Assembly (NCBI RefSeq): GCF_039523435.1
Contig: NZ_BAAAFH010000003.1
Location: forward strand, 930,001 to 994,000
Direction: 5' to 3'
Length of the DNA stretch: 64,000 bases
Source of the DNA: Wandonia haliotis
GTDB taxonomy: Bacteria; Bacteroidota; Bacteroidia; Flavobacteriales_D; Crocinitomicaceae
The notes under the pieces were generated by a model, which saw only the letters and a program-made list of their open reading frames with translations, was not told where the DNA came from and did no database searches. Made by a program: the position numbers and the translations under genes. Within the stretch, counting starts at the first letter, position 1. Every line of letters begins with the position of its first letter. Below, piece after piece: positions 42,564-51,899 of this stretch.

Positions 42564-43889
42564 ATGAAAAAGAGTTCCATCATCATACTGTTAATCAATT
42601 TCATTATTGGTACATCACTATCTGCCCAACAACAATTAGACAAGTATTTTGAACATCTTTTCCAGAACAGAAAAATGATGGGAAGTGTTGCCATCTCTTT
42701 TAACGATAGCATCATTTATACAAAGACGGTAGGATTAGCTAATGCTGATACAAAAATAGCAATTGATACTGACACAAAAATTCGTATCGGTTCGGTAACG
42801 AAAACCTATACAGCTGTTTTAGTTTTGAAAGCCGTAGAAGAAGGAAAGTTAAGGTTGGATGATACATTACATTCCTTTTACCCTCAAATAAAAAATGCAG
42901 AAAAAATAAGCATTGAACAATTGCTAAAACACCGTTCGGGGATTATCAATTTCACAGAAATTCCCGGAGAAAACAGCTGGGAACAAGCCTTTCATACAGA
43001 AGAAGAATTTATTGAATTTTTTGTTCATGAAAAGAGCAATTTTGAACCCGGCACCGATTTTGAGTACAGTAACACGAACTATGCATTATTAGGCTTCATT
43101 CTGGAGAAAGTTTACGATCAATCCTTTGCTGAAATTTTAAAAGAAAAAATATGCCGTCCGCTCAATTTGAAAAATACATATTTCACTACGGAAACAGATG
43201 AAACAAAGAAGGAAGCTTTGTCTTATAACATCCAAAATAGATACATCCAAAATGCAAAAGTGAATTTTTCCAATCATCCGGCAAGTGGAGGAATGGTTTC
43301 TACAGCGGTCGAGTTGAATCTATTTCTTTCTGCATTATTCAACAAAAAGCTGATTTCAGAAGAAAGCCTGGAGATAATGCTTCCCAAAAACGGAGGCGAA
43401 TACGGAATGGGGATTGAAAAACTTCCTTTTAGTAGTCCCGAAGGTTATACACACGGTGGAAGGATTGAAAATTACTTTTCGGAATACTGGTATTTCCCCA
43501 AAGAAAAATTGGGAATTGTGACTTTGGCAAACGCTATCAACATTTATTCCGAGGACATTCAAATGGCAATGCTTCAATATGCCTATGGAACTAGTCCTGA
43601 ATTACCCAACTTTAATAAAATCAATAAATTATCAGAAAAGGAATTTGGAAAAATAGCGGGCACTTATGTCGAGAAGAAAAGAGGATTTACCGTAACTGTT
43701 TCATCAGACGGTAAAAACGCAATATTTCAAAATGCAAGCTCAGGGCAAATGTTCTTTCCTATTGATTATAAAGAGAACCATATTTTTCAATACGAAAATG
43801 AAATACAATTAGAATTTTTTCCTGCTAAAAAAGAAATGAAATTAACACAGGGAAATATTCAGGAGTATTATACGAAATTGCCAAAGTAA
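42564..43889 (+). CDS. Class C beta-lactamase-fold serine hydrolase, exported
   Basis: 441 residues: signal peptide (ending SLSAQQ), then a beta-lactamase/DD-peptidase domain with the SxxK nucleophile in GSVTKTYTA, the YxN motif in EYSNTNYALL and HGG (third motif) in YTHGGRIENY. A C-terminal beta domain (residues about 360-441) follows, as in esterase-like members. It could be a D-aminopeptidase, esterase or beta-lactamase; the HGG third motif (rather than KTG) favours the esterase/peptidase type. Starts 38 bp after the S41 gene. Confidence 0.87.
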   Translation: MKKSSIIILLINFIIGTSLSAQQQLDKYFEHLFQNRKMMGSVAISFNDSIIYTKTVGLANADTKIAIDTDTKIRIGSVTKTYTAVLVLKAVEEGKLRLDDTLHSFYPQIKNAEKISIEQLLKHRSGIINFTEIPGENSWEQAFHTEEEFIEFFVHEKSNFEPGTDFEYSNTNYALLGFILEKVYDQSFAEILKEKICRPLNLKNTYFTTETDETKKEALSYNIQNRYIQNAKVNFSNHPASGGMVSTAVELNLFLSALFNKKLISEESLEIMLPKNGGEYGMGIEKLPFSSPEGYTHGGRIENYFSEYWYFPKEKLGIVTLANAINIYSEDIQMAMLQYAYGTSPELPNFNKINKLSEKEFGKIAGTYVEKKRGFTVTVSSDGKNAIFQNASSGQMFFPIDYKENHIFQYENEIQLEFFPAKKEMKLTQGNIQEYYTKLPK

Positions 43890-44194
43890 GAGTTTTATAG
43901 GATAGTAAAAGAGGGGAGTAGATGAAATGAAAATGCTGATAAAGAGATATTATTATCCGATTGGCAGTAGGATTTCTTTTTCAGCCCTTTCAGTTATTGA
44001 AATAAAAATTAGAAATGCTTGTCTGGGTGCGGTAAATCTGAAATTTCAGTGTTTCAAGTCTACCTTATTGCCCCCGCATAGAACGTTGTAAGTAAATTGA
44101 AGAGTGGTTTTTTGATTTAAAAATAATGTGTAGTTTAGTAGAAAACCCCGTACTATTATTTATACAAATACAAAATCGTTGGTATTAATTTAAA
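43890..44194. other. Intergenic stretch of 305 bp without a gene
   Basis: AT-rich, no convincing coding frame on either strand and no strong hairpin. TTGCCCCCGCATAGAACGTTG near 44070 resembles spacer sequence seen in other environmental Bacteroidota genomes as I remember them, but I cannot verify that. Confidence 0.5.
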
Positions 44195-45004
44195 ATGAAG
44201 AGTCTAATCTATATTATTCTACTGATTTCAATTTTGGCCTGTAACTCCGAACAGACGAATGAAAAGAGAGTGATTAAACCTGAAGACAAAATCATAACTG
44301 TTTCTGAGGTAGAAGAAACCGACTTGATTATTGGTGAAAGAATCGATGGTCCGGCAAATATTCGGAACAAACCGAATGGTGACATTCTATTTGAGTTAAA
44401 CGATAATGCGCTTGTTGAAGTAACCACAAAACCTGAAAATAATTGGTATAAAATTTTAGTTTATGCAGACATTGGATACAATGAATTTGGTATAGATACA
44501 ATCTTAAAAGGAAGGTCAATCATTGTAAATGATGACACTATCGGCAGAGTTATTAAATCTCATTTTGTAAGCACAGGACGAGGCGGAGACTTTGCCTATG
44601 CTATGCTTTATGGTTATACTCACAGGAATAACATCAAACCCATGACGGTAATCGAGACTGTTTTCAAAAATAATTTAGAACAAAAGGGGAGGGGGATTTC
44701 GGGTTGGAAAGAGTTTATTAAGTCTTTTCAATTAGAAGATAATGCTGTTGAATATGGAACATTTGAAACCTATTATAATTACGAAAACTCTATAGAAGAC
44801 CCATCGCCAGGATTTAGAATTGTTTTGCTTTTTGAAAAGCAGCATTTAATCGGACTGGTCCATTCTAGACAACTTCAACTTGAATATACGGATACTCATA
44901 AATTAAATTGGGGTTATTATGTAACCTTTTTTGACGATTATCCTGAAAAAGAACAGTCAAAATTTGTAGACTATATGAATGAATGGATACAGGGAGTGGA
45001 TTAA
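44195..45004 (+). CDS. Lipoprotein with an SH3-like segment
   Basis: 269 residues. Lipobox ILLISILACNSE with Cys at residue 16. After a linker, DGPANIRNKPNGDILFELND is a bacterial SH3-like segment (about 50-80). The C-terminal two thirds is alpha/beta and unrecognised. Probably a cell-surface or periplasmic lipoprotein. Confidence 0.65.
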   Translation: MKSLIYIILLISILACNSEQTNEKRVIKPEDKIITVSEVEETDLIIGERIDGPANIRNKPNGDILFELNDNALVEVTTKPENNWYKILVYADIGYNEFGIDTILKGRSIIVNDDTIGRVIKSHFVSTGRGGDFAYAMLYGYTHRNNIKPMTVIETVFKNNLEQKGRGISGWKEFIKSFQLEDNAVEYGTFETYYNYENSIEDPSPGFRIVLLFEKQHLIGLVHSRQLQLEYTDTHKLNWGYYVTFFDDYPEKEQSKFVDYMNEWIQGVD

Positions 45005-45137
45005 AAATAGAAAAACTACAGCTATTAGAATATGTAATCAAGTATGTTTAAAGTGATAGAAAACAAAGGTCAGTATCAAACTGAAAGATTGGTGAGTAGA
45101 AAATCACTATTATTTACATACCATTAGCGATAATTAA

Positions 45138-45665
45138 ATGAAAATTCAAAGAATAATCTTACTAATAATTAGTGGTGCACTTTTAGCAAGTTGTAGTGCA
45201 TTAATATACTCTATAAGGGGACCGAAGTATGAAGGTAAATTCCAGGAAAAATATTATTTACCTTTTTTAGAAGATCAATATTTTTATATTCATTACGATA
45301 GATCTGCCGATTTCAATGATTCGGTTAGGGTTATTGATAATGATACGACGGTTATAACACTGAATTACTCAAAGCACTCGTATTTTTTTTTGAAATACGA
45401 TAAGGATGGTAAAATTCGCGTAAAAGGAATTCAACAGGATAGTCCATTAGAACACCTCCCTTCAAACGGTGAAGTAGATAACCTTCCTGTTTTGAATGAA
45501 ATATTTTACGTAATAAAAGATAGCCTTATCAGGTATGAAGTATACCATGATTCATTCAATGGCTTTAATTTATATAAAACGAAGGTATATAAAGACTCGC
45601 TGGTTGACTGGCAAGTCGGTATTTCAAAAATGTATTTAAAGACATATAAACGACTAAAAGAATGA
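45138..45665 (+). CDS. Small lipoprotein of unknown function
   Basis: 175 residues. A lipobox at LLASCSAL (Cys near residue 19) follows a typical signal (RIILLIISGA). The body is beta-rich and Tyr-rich (FLEDQYFYIHYDRS). I do not recognise it. Single gene with 133-bp and 140-bp AT-rich spacers either side. Confidence 0.6.
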   Translation: MKIQRIILLIISGALLASCSALIYSIRGPKYEGKFQEKYYLPFLEDQYFYIHYDRSADFNDSVRVIDNDTTVITLNYSKHSYFFLKYDKDGKIRVKGIQQDSPLEHLPSNGEVDNLPVLNEIFYVIKDSLIRYEVYHDSFNGFNLYKTKVYKDSLVDWQVGISKMYLKTYKRLKE

Positions 45666-45712
45666 AAAATCAGTTGATTTTACATGAAAACAGAGCTTTT
45701 TTCGGACTTCGA

Positions 45713-45757
45713 AGCATAAGAAGTATCTTTAGCTGAGCTAAAGAATGCTATATAGCA
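45713..45757. repeat. Cluster of palindromes in the spacer after the lipoprotein gene
   Basis: CTTTAGCT-G-AGCTAAAG (45727-45743) is a perfect 8-bp inverted repeat with a one-base centre; it is enclosed by AGCAT (45713-45717) and ATGCT (45745-45749), and is followed by the 12-bp palindrome TGCTATATAGCA (45746-45757). CTTCGAAG lies just upstream at 45707-45714. No T tract follows, so it is not a normal terminator. Confidence 0.6.
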
Positions 45758-45805
45758 AAATGTTACAGACCCTTGAAGAACAGAAAATGGGGTACTCATA
45801 AATTA

Positions 45806-46258
45806 ATGAACTCAATGAAAGCGGCCAGAAATATACTTCTAATCGAATTAGGTTTTCTTGGATTGGGAGCCATTGCAGGAGGTGGGGCTTTGATCATTTC
45901 TCCAACCGGAGAGTTGCTCGGAATGCCTTTGTCAATGCTTGAAAAATCCCCTTTTAGTAATTTTTTTATCCCCGGAATCATTTTATTTCTGGTACTTGGT
46001 GTTTTCCCTATGCTACTCGTATTTGCATTGCTGAAAAAACCGAAATCCGGAATCGCAGAGAAAGTCAATTTCTTTAAAGACATGCATTGGACCTGGACTT
46101 TCAGCATATACACAGGGTTTGCTCTCATCAGTTGGATTCAACTTCAAATGGTGTTCATCCAGGGGGTACATTGGTTACATACATTTTATATTTTTTTGGC
46201 CATCCTCATTCTTTTTATTGCCTTACTACCACAGGTTCGGAACTTGTATAAAAAATAG
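45806..46258 (+). CDS. Small multi-pass membrane protein of unknown function
   Basis: About 150 residues with four hydrophobic segments (NILLIELGFLGLGAIAGGGAL, FFIPGIILFLVLGVFPMLLVF, WTFSIYTGFALISWI, LHTFYIFLAILILFIALLP). No family recognised. TTG at 45773 opens the frame, but ATG at 45806 or 45815 gives a normal membrane-protein start. Confidence 0.65.
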   Translation: MNSMKAARNILLIELGFLGLGAIAGGGALIISPTGELLGMPLSMLEKSPFSNFFIPGIILFLVLGVFPMLLVFALLKKPKSGIAEKVNFFKDMHWTWTFSIYTGFALISWIQLQMVFIQGVHWLHTFYIFLAILILFIALLPQVRNLYKK

Positions 46259-46361
46259 AGGCGTGTAAGTATGGCTCAACACCTAAAAACGATCTGTACC
46301 AACCTATAAAAAGTAGTAAAACAACTTAGTATATTAACGATTTTGTAAAAAAGAATCTATA

Positions 46362-47114
46362 ATGAAAAAGCTATCAGATTTTAAAAAACGGGAGAGATGC
46401 ATATTTTCTATATCTGATAAAGAAATTGTAGCAACAATCAATCCTGCACCGGAAGATTGCTTGAAAGAAAATGAACTTTATGATAACGAATACTTATATC
46501 CTTTTTTCTCCGTAGACGGCGAGGTAATCAAAGAGAGATACAAGGGGTTAAAATTCCACGCGATTTCATGTCCTGTTTTTTTAGATTATGTTGACTATCG
46601 ACTTACAGAAGACAATTTGTATCAGTTTTTAGGTACAAATAAATTAAAAATTTCTGATTATCAAGATTTTTCATTGGCTTTGGAAAAACTTCTTGACGGG
46701 TATCGAGATAATGAGCATTTTGATTGGGGAAAAACACCTGAAAATGTATCTGTATCAAAAGAAGAGCACGGAAGGTTCGTGAACCATACAGATTTTATTG
46801 AATTAGAAGTAAATGGTGCAAGTTGGTGTCAGGCTACTTATACTTACTATGAGGAAGAACTGGAAAACCATATCATAGACAATGACCCAAACTATGATCC
46901 GGATGAAGATGACTTGTCCGAAATACTTGTCGAAGTAGAAGATGATTATGATATTACAAATTATGAGTTGGAGGTATTCAAAGATGAAAATGGAGATACT
47001 TTAGAATTTGTTTTTAGGGCTTCTGACATGTGTGGATTTGATATTTTTGGAGATTATTCTGTATTTTTTTCACCAAAAACCAGACTGGTAAGAATATTTT
47101 TCCAGTGCACGTAA
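46362..47114 (+). CDS. Acidic cytoplasmic protein of unknown function
   Basis: 250 residues, no signal peptide, rich in Asp and Glu (e.g. NDPNYDPDEDDLSEILVEV) and aromatic residues (SWCQATYTYYEEELE). I do not recognise a family. Its size, charge and isolated setting would fit an immunity or antitoxin-like protein, but no toxin is visible and this is not a call. Confidence 0.6.
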   Translation: MKKLSDFKKRERCIFSISDKEIVATINPAPEDCLKENELYDNEYLYPFFSVDGEVIKERYKGLKFHAISCPVFLDYVDYRLTEDNLYQFLGTNKLKISDYQDFSLALEKLLDGYRDNEHFDWGKTPENVSVSKEEHGRFVNHTDFIELEVNGASWCQATYTYYEEELENHIIDNDPNYDPDEDDLSEILVEVEDDYDITNYELEVFKDENGDTLEFVFRASDMCGFDIFGDYSVFFSPKTRLVRIFFQCT

Positions 47115-47160
47115 TGCATTAAATAAAAGACCATAACATAGCTATAAGTAATCGGAGTAT

Positions 47161-47631
47161 ATGTGTGATTTTAGTACAGGTATAAAATTATGCACCTGTG
47201 AAGGTGACAAAATCAGGTATAGAAAACAGGATCTTTATCGGGAAGTCAAAGGAGAATTGGTGAAAATTCCGAATAAGAAAAATGACAAGATCCCGCTAAT
47301 GTATATTTGGAGATTATTCAGGTACCTTGGAGAGGAGGAAGAGCTTATGTTGGGGCGATACCTGTTTCCTTCTGACGACATCGGGAATGGTCTGAATACT
47401 GAATGGATTGCATTAAACCTGAATGTCGAAAATTGTTTTGACTTTGATTATACGCCTTGTGAAGGAGATAATTTGTTTATTACTCAAAATGTTGAGTTAG
47501 CTCCTTACATTTCATTTATTTTCAGGAAAGGGGAATGGACTATTGAACATTACGATCCGTTTACGAATAGAATTGAAGTAATAGATGAAGGCAAAGTTTT
47601 GGAAATGAAATCTGAAGATGTTACGAAATAA
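47161..47631 (+). CDS. Cytoplasmic protein of unknown function with Cys-rich N-terminus
   Basis: 156 residues beginning MCDFSTGIKLCTCEGDKIRY (Cys at 2, 11, 13), which could bind a metal. The body has WIALNLNVENCFDFDYTP and ends in an acidic stretch. No family recognised. It follows the acidic gene by 46 bp and may be cotranscribed. Confidence 0.6.
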   Translation: MCDFSTGIKLCTCEGDKIRYRKQDLYREVKGELVKIPNKKNDKIPLMYIWRLFRYLGEEEELMLGRYLFPSDDIGNGLNTEWIALNLNVENCFDFDYTPCEGDNLFITQNVELAPYISFIFRKGEWTIEHYDPFTNRIEVIDEGKVLEMKSEDVTK

Positions 47632-47717
47632 GAAGGTTGTATGAAGGATAAGGTTTCAATTAGATTGAGTGTGCTTACATCGTCAAATACTGGCAAAATC
47701 GTGTAGACAAGTATCCA

Positions 47718-48293
47718 ATGACTGAAAATTTAAAAGAACATATCGATAAATTCATCAGCACAAAAGAGCTTGATTTAATTAGGTTGGATGAATTTTTTGA
47801 ACGCAAAGTAGTAAACAAAAAGCAACTCCTTTTGAAAGAAGGAGCATTATGCAGAGATCTCTTTTTTGTGAATGCGGGTTGTTTGCAAATTTTTTATCTC
47901 AAAGAAAACGGAGTAGAGCAAACCATTGATTTTGCTCTTGAGAATTGGTGGATGACTGATTTTTCTGCCTTTTCGCAACAAACCAGCTCCAAATTTTCCA
48001 TTCGTACCGTAGAAAAAAGTGAAGTTTTGGTGTTAACACATAGTGCCCGAGAAAAACTACTGAAGGAAATACCTGAATTGGAACGCTATTTTCATCTTGT
48101 TTTTCAAAGAGCTTTTGCCGCTTCCCAGTACCGAATGAAATTATTGTATGAATACTCACGTGAAGAACTATACCATCACTTTAAGAATAATTTCCCTGAC
48201 TTTGTGCAACGCGTCCCTCAATATTTAATCGCTTCTTTTCTGGGGTTCACACCCGAATATTTAAGTGAAATTAAGAAACGGAACGTTTCTTAA
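47718..48293 (+). CDS. Crp/Fnr family transcriptional regulator
   Basis: 191 residues: a cNMP-binding-type beta-roll (KQLLLKEGALCRDLFFVNAGCLQIFY) and a C-terminal helix-turn-helix (PQYLIASFLGFTPEYLSEIKKR). The cyclic-nucleotide phosphate-binding site (RSE…R) is not conserved, so the effector is unclear. It may control the AhpD-like gene 70 bp downstream, a common pairing in Bacteroidota. Confidence 0.88.
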   Translation: MTENLKEHIDKFISTKELDLIRLDEFFERKVVNKKQLLLKEGALCRDLFFVNAGCLQIFYLKENGVEQTIDFALENWWMTDFSAFSQQTSSKFSIRTVEKSEVLVLTHSAREKLLKEIPELERYFHLVFQRAFAASQYRMKLLYEYSREELYHHFKNNFPDFVQRVPQYLIASFLGFTPEYLSEIKKRNVS

Positions 48294-48363
48294 ACCAGCT
48301 TAAGAAAATACAATTTGTTTCGTGTAATCTTTGTACTGTATTTAAAAACAAAATTTAAACAGT

Positions 48364-48822
48364 ATGTCTACAATAACTAATCAGGAACAAAGAGTAAACG
48401 TAAAAGCATTGGAACCCAATTGCTGGAAACTGATCATCGACATCGAAACCTATTTGGCCCAAACAAGTTTGGATAAAAAGCTAAGGGAATTGATAAAAAT
48501 GAGAACCTCCCAAATTAATAAATGTGCATTCTGCATTGATTTGCATACGAAAGACGCAATAAAATTAGGCGAATCGGAACGCCGAATATTTGCGCTTAGT
48601 GTCTGGGAAGAAAGTCCGCTATTTACTGATAAAGAACGTGCCGTATTACAATTTACCGAAGAAATTACCGAAATCGCAAAACATGGGGTAAGAGAAGCAA
48701 CTTATCAAGCTGTTAAAAAATACTTTTCTGATCAAGAAATAGCCCAGATTATCATTTCGGTTAATCACATGAATTTTCTGAACCGGATTGCTGTGTCTAC
48801 AAAAATGGTGCATCCTTCGTGA
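48364..48822 (+). CDS. Carboxymuconolactone decarboxylase / AhpD-like protein
   Basis: 152 residues, all-helical. SQINKCAFCIDLHTKDAIKLG carries the CxxC-x3-H signature of the AhpD-like group; KYFSDQEIAQIIISVNHMNFLNRIA follows. Such proteins have peroxidase-linked or disulfide-reducing activity. Located after the Crp-like regulator. Confidence 0.9.
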   Translation: MSTITNQEQRVNVKALEPNCWKLIIDIETYLAQTSLDKKLRELIKMRTSQINKCAFCIDLHTKDAIKLGESERRIFALSVWEESPLFTDKERAVLQFTEEITEIAKHGVREATYQAVKKYFSDQEIAQIIISVNHMNFLNRIAVSTKMVHPS

Positions 48823-48851
48823 CAAATTGAGAGCGGTAAGGAGCATTCTAA

Positions 48852-48884
48852 GGGCTGGATCTGGTTAAAAATTCAGCCCGTTTT
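48852..48884 (+). terminator. Weak terminator-like hairpin after the AhpD-like gene
   Basis: GGGCTG (48852-48857) and CAGCCC (48874-48879), followed by GTTTT. The loop is 16 nt with a possible A-T pair, so it is a weak candidate. Confidence 0.4.
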
Positions 48885-48985
48885 ACTATCTTGGTCTCTT
48901 ACAATTACATACAGCCTAAAATGAGCCCGCTTCGTTGGCAGGAAACCATAGTAGAAGCCTGAAATGGATTGTGAACAAAATTTAG

Positions 48986-49555
48986 ATGGTTGTTGGAATA
49001 GAACAGGTAAACAAATTGAAAGAAAAGTACATACTGAAATCCAAACGACTTGGTTTCCGAAACTGGACAACAGAAGATGTTACAGAATTTGCTAAAATAA
49101 ATGCAGATCCGGAAGTAATGGAACATTTTCCCAAACCGTTAACTGAGAAGGAAACTTCGGAACTCATAGAGCGACTTCAAAAGCACTACGAGAAACACGA
49201 ATACACTTATTTTGCGACTGAACTACTGGAAACCGGAGAATTAATAGGTTTTATTGGTTTAGCCTACCAGGAATACGAAACGGTATTCAATCCCTCGACA
49301 GATATTGGGTGGCGTTTGAAAAAATCAGCGTGGGGAAAAGGATATGCTACGGAAGGGGCTAAAAGGTGTCTGGAGTTCGCTTGTACGGATTTACAGTTAA
49401 AAAGAATCATTTCCACGTGTACAGTTAGAAACACCCGATCGGAAAATGTCATGAAAAAAATCGGAATGAACAAGAAAGGAGAGTTTAACCACCCAAGATT
49501 ATCGGACTATCCTGATTTTGAGAAGTGTGTTTGGTATGAGTTTAGAAATGAATAG
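48986..49555 (+). CDS. GNAT family N-acetyltransferase (RimJ/RimL-like)
   Basis: 189 residues. LGFRNWTTEDVTEFAKINAD near the N-terminus, the acetyl-CoA loop WGKGYATEGAKRCLEFA near residues 114-130, and the RimJ-type SENVMKKIGMNKKGEF. Cytoplasmic; substrate unknown (small molecule or protein N-terminus). No operon partner. Confidence 0.88.
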   Translation: MVVGIEQVNKLKEKYILKSKRLGFRNWTTEDVTEFAKINADPEVMEHFPKPLTEKETSELIERLQKHYEKHEYTYFATELLETGELIGFIGLAYQEYETVFNPSTDIGWRLKKSAWGKGYATEGAKRCLEFACTDLQLKRIISTCTVRNTRSENVMKKIGMNKKGEFNHPRLSDYPDFEKCVWYEFRNE

Positions 49556-49782
49556 AGCAGGATGAAAAAAGTAATCAGAAAGAGTTTTTAAAAAGTCAAA
49601 GGAATGGCTAAAGAAGATTACAAGAACGAATTAGATTCAATAATTTTCTGACTATATTTAATGAGCTGTTGACTTATGTGGCTGAAAGGAGGTCAATAGA
49701 TAACCAGGATAAGATATATGTAGATTCTTATATCACTGCTACCAGAAGGAGTAATGACCTGCTAGTACTACAATTGAATAGA

Positions 49783-51093
49783 ATGAGATTACTAATAACA
49801 TTATTTTTTGCGTTGACTTCCTTTTGGGGGTTTGTTCAGGAAAAGGGGCAGATAACAATTGTAGGACGAGTTGTCGATACTGATAATATTCCTCTGATAG
49901 GTGCGACCATTCTTGATACAATCACAAAGAAAGGAACAACGACCAACAAACAGGGGATTTTTTATCTGACACTCCCCAAACAAGCTACAACAATTTATAT
50001 TTCATATCTAGGGTATTATGCACTGGAAAAGAAAATGACGAGAACAGAAATTGATCAATCAAAAAAGGATACGATTTTACTCGCTATTTCGTTAAAACCA
50101 AAGACAGAGGAATTGACAGAGGTCGAGATACGAGCAGCTAATATTGCACGGACTTATGATAAACCCAGTACGTTAATTCTTGACTACGATTTTCATCCTG
50201 AAGGATTATTTCTGCTACTTTCAGAAGGCAACCAATATAAGCTTAGATTGATAGATGGTAATAGTAACACGTTGAAAGATATTGCTATTCGAAATAATCC
50301 GGAGAAATTATTCAGAGACTGTTTTGGTAATTTACACATTCTGTATGCAGACACTGTCTATCAAATCTATGGAGATCAATCTGATTTGAGTTTACTGAAT
50401 GGGTTTCCAATTAGGAAATTTGAGGAATATCTTTTGCCCTGTGTGGCAGCCTATGACGATGTTCTGTTCTTTGAGGACTATGGTTTACATAATCAATCGA
50501 TCATTTACTACCTGATTGAAAAGAATAGTAAGAAAAAGAAACTTGTACAGAAAATTGTTGACAAAGAAAGTTTTACTGCTATTGACGACTATTACAGGGA
50601 AACAATGGCAGAAGCAGGAATAGCTCCGAGTACAGTAGGAGATAACAGCCTCGCTCAGCAGGATTTTGCCCGAAAAGTAGAAAAAAAGGTATGGTTTTAT
50701 CAACTTACTTTGAGTAGGCCAATTTATAATCCCTTATGTAAAGTGAGAGACTCAATATTCATTTTTAACCATATAGTGGATTCAGCATTTGTTCTTAATG
50801 AACAAGGTGAGTTACAAAGGACTTTTCCGATCGATTATCAGTATAAAAACGGGTGGAAGAATGAAATAATAATAGACTATTCAGGAGAAGAAATATATGT
50901 GAAATGCGTAAGAGGTGGATTGGCTTATTTGTTGCAAATTGATCCTGATAGCGGACAAGTTGTGAATGAATTCAAATTAAAGAGGCATGTTTTCCCGGAC
51001 AAAATAAAAGTACGTGACGGATTCGCGTATTATTTATACAATGAAAAAATGGAATCTGGCAGAATGAATATATATCGCCAAAAAATAAAATAA
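49783..51093 (+). CDS. Exported carboxypeptidase-regulatory-like domain protein
   Basis: About 436 residues: signal peptide (MRLLITLFFALTSFWGFVQ), a carboxypeptidase-regulatory-like domain (about 25-110: IVGRVVDTDNIPLIGATIL, TNKQGIFYLTLPKQATTIYISYLGYY) and a large beta-rich C-terminal part with repeating motifs (DYDFHPEGLFLLLSEGNQYKL, FNHIVDSAFVLNEQGELQRTF) that could be a propeller. I do not recognise the C-terminal part. The frame is open from 49669 but ATG at 49783 gives the signal peptide. The upstream 227 bp hold no convincing gene. Confidence 0.65.
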   Translation: MRLLITLFFALTSFWGFVQEKGQITIVGRVVDTDNIPLIGATILDTITKKGTTTNKQGIFYLTLPKQATTIYISYLGYYALEKKMTRTEIDQSKKDTILLAISLKPKTEELTEVEIRAANIARTYDKPSTLILDYDFHPEGLFLLLSEGNQYKLRLIDGNSNTLKDIAIRNNPEKLFRDCFGNLHILYADTVYQIYGDQSDLSLLNGFPIRKFEEYLLPCVAAYDDVLFFEDYGLHNQSIIYYLIEKNSKKKKLVQKIVDKESFTAIDDYYRETMAEAGIAPSTVGDNSLAQQDFARKVEKKVWFYQLTLSRPIYNPLCKVRDSIFIFNHIVDSAFVLNEQGELQRTFPIDYQYKNGWKNEIIIDYSGEEIYVKCVRGGLAYLLQIDPDSGQVVNEFKLKRHVFPDKIKVRDGFAYYLYNEKMESGRMNIYRQKIK

Positions 51094-51143
51094 CCATACG
51101 GATAACCAGAGCAATTTTTCCTGATAAGTTTTTTATTTCGATA

Positions 51144-51674
51144 GTGAAATCAAGAGAAGAAGAAATAGTGGTTCAGATAACGGATTTTTGTTTAAAAAAC
51201 AGATCGTCTCAATTTGACATTTCTCTGGAAGGAACAACGGGCTCAGTGTTTTTATGTATTGATGAAAATAAGTTTCGTCTTGAGGATCACAGGATCTTTC
51301 TTTATGAAATAGAAAGGCTTGAACGGCAAGGTAAAATAGCTCTTATTAAAAAGTATAGCCTGAATGAACTGAGCGACAATGAAACCATGCGATTGACTTA
51401 CAGTTTGTTTGTTCCTTCAAACAATGAAAATGTAAAACACTATCGAATAGCAAACAGATGGAGTCCATTACCTATTATCTCTCTTTTGGGAGCAATTGTT
51501 ACTCTTATAATTGGTGTATTTATGAAGTACAACAACGTGCTCGCTATGGGGTATGGTACATTATATGGTGGAGGCTATTGGGAGCCTACATTGAACGCAA
51601 ATATGGTTTTGTTTTTTAGTGGTATGTTTTTTACGATCGGAATAGCTGGCATCCCCTGGAAAAGAAAGCAATAG
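51144..51674 (+). CDS. Membrane protein of unknown function
   Basis: 176 residues, GTG start. The first two thirds is cytoplasmic, alpha/beta (ITDFCLKNRSSQFDISLEG); the C-terminal third has two hydrophobic segments (PIISLLGAIVTLIIGVFM, MVLFFSGMFFTIGIAGI). No family recognised. It starts 50 bp after the preceding gene and may be cotranscribed. Confidence 0.55.
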   Translation: MKSREEEIVVQITDFCLKNRSSQFDISLEGTTGSVFLCIDENKFRLEDHRIFLYEIERLERQGKIALIKKYSLNELSDNETMRLTYSLFVPSNNENVKHYRIANRWSPLPIISLLGAIVTLIIGVFMKYNNVLAMGYGTLYGGGYWEPTLNANMVLFFSGMFFTIGIAGIPWKRKQ

Positions 51675-51899
51675 TTCTAGCGTATAAGAAATAAAAAGGC
51701 TGTACAGGTTAAGAGATTACTTATACGGACAAGAAAGTTAATAAACCAATTGAAGTACTGAAAAAGCAATCGACGGAATAACCGTGTGCGGGAACAATCA
51801 GAAAGATAAATGTATCGGTATGGCTTTAACCCTTTGATTATTGGCATAATACTTGTTGGTTTACGTGTGTTTATAATGAACCTAAAAGTAGATATGCGT

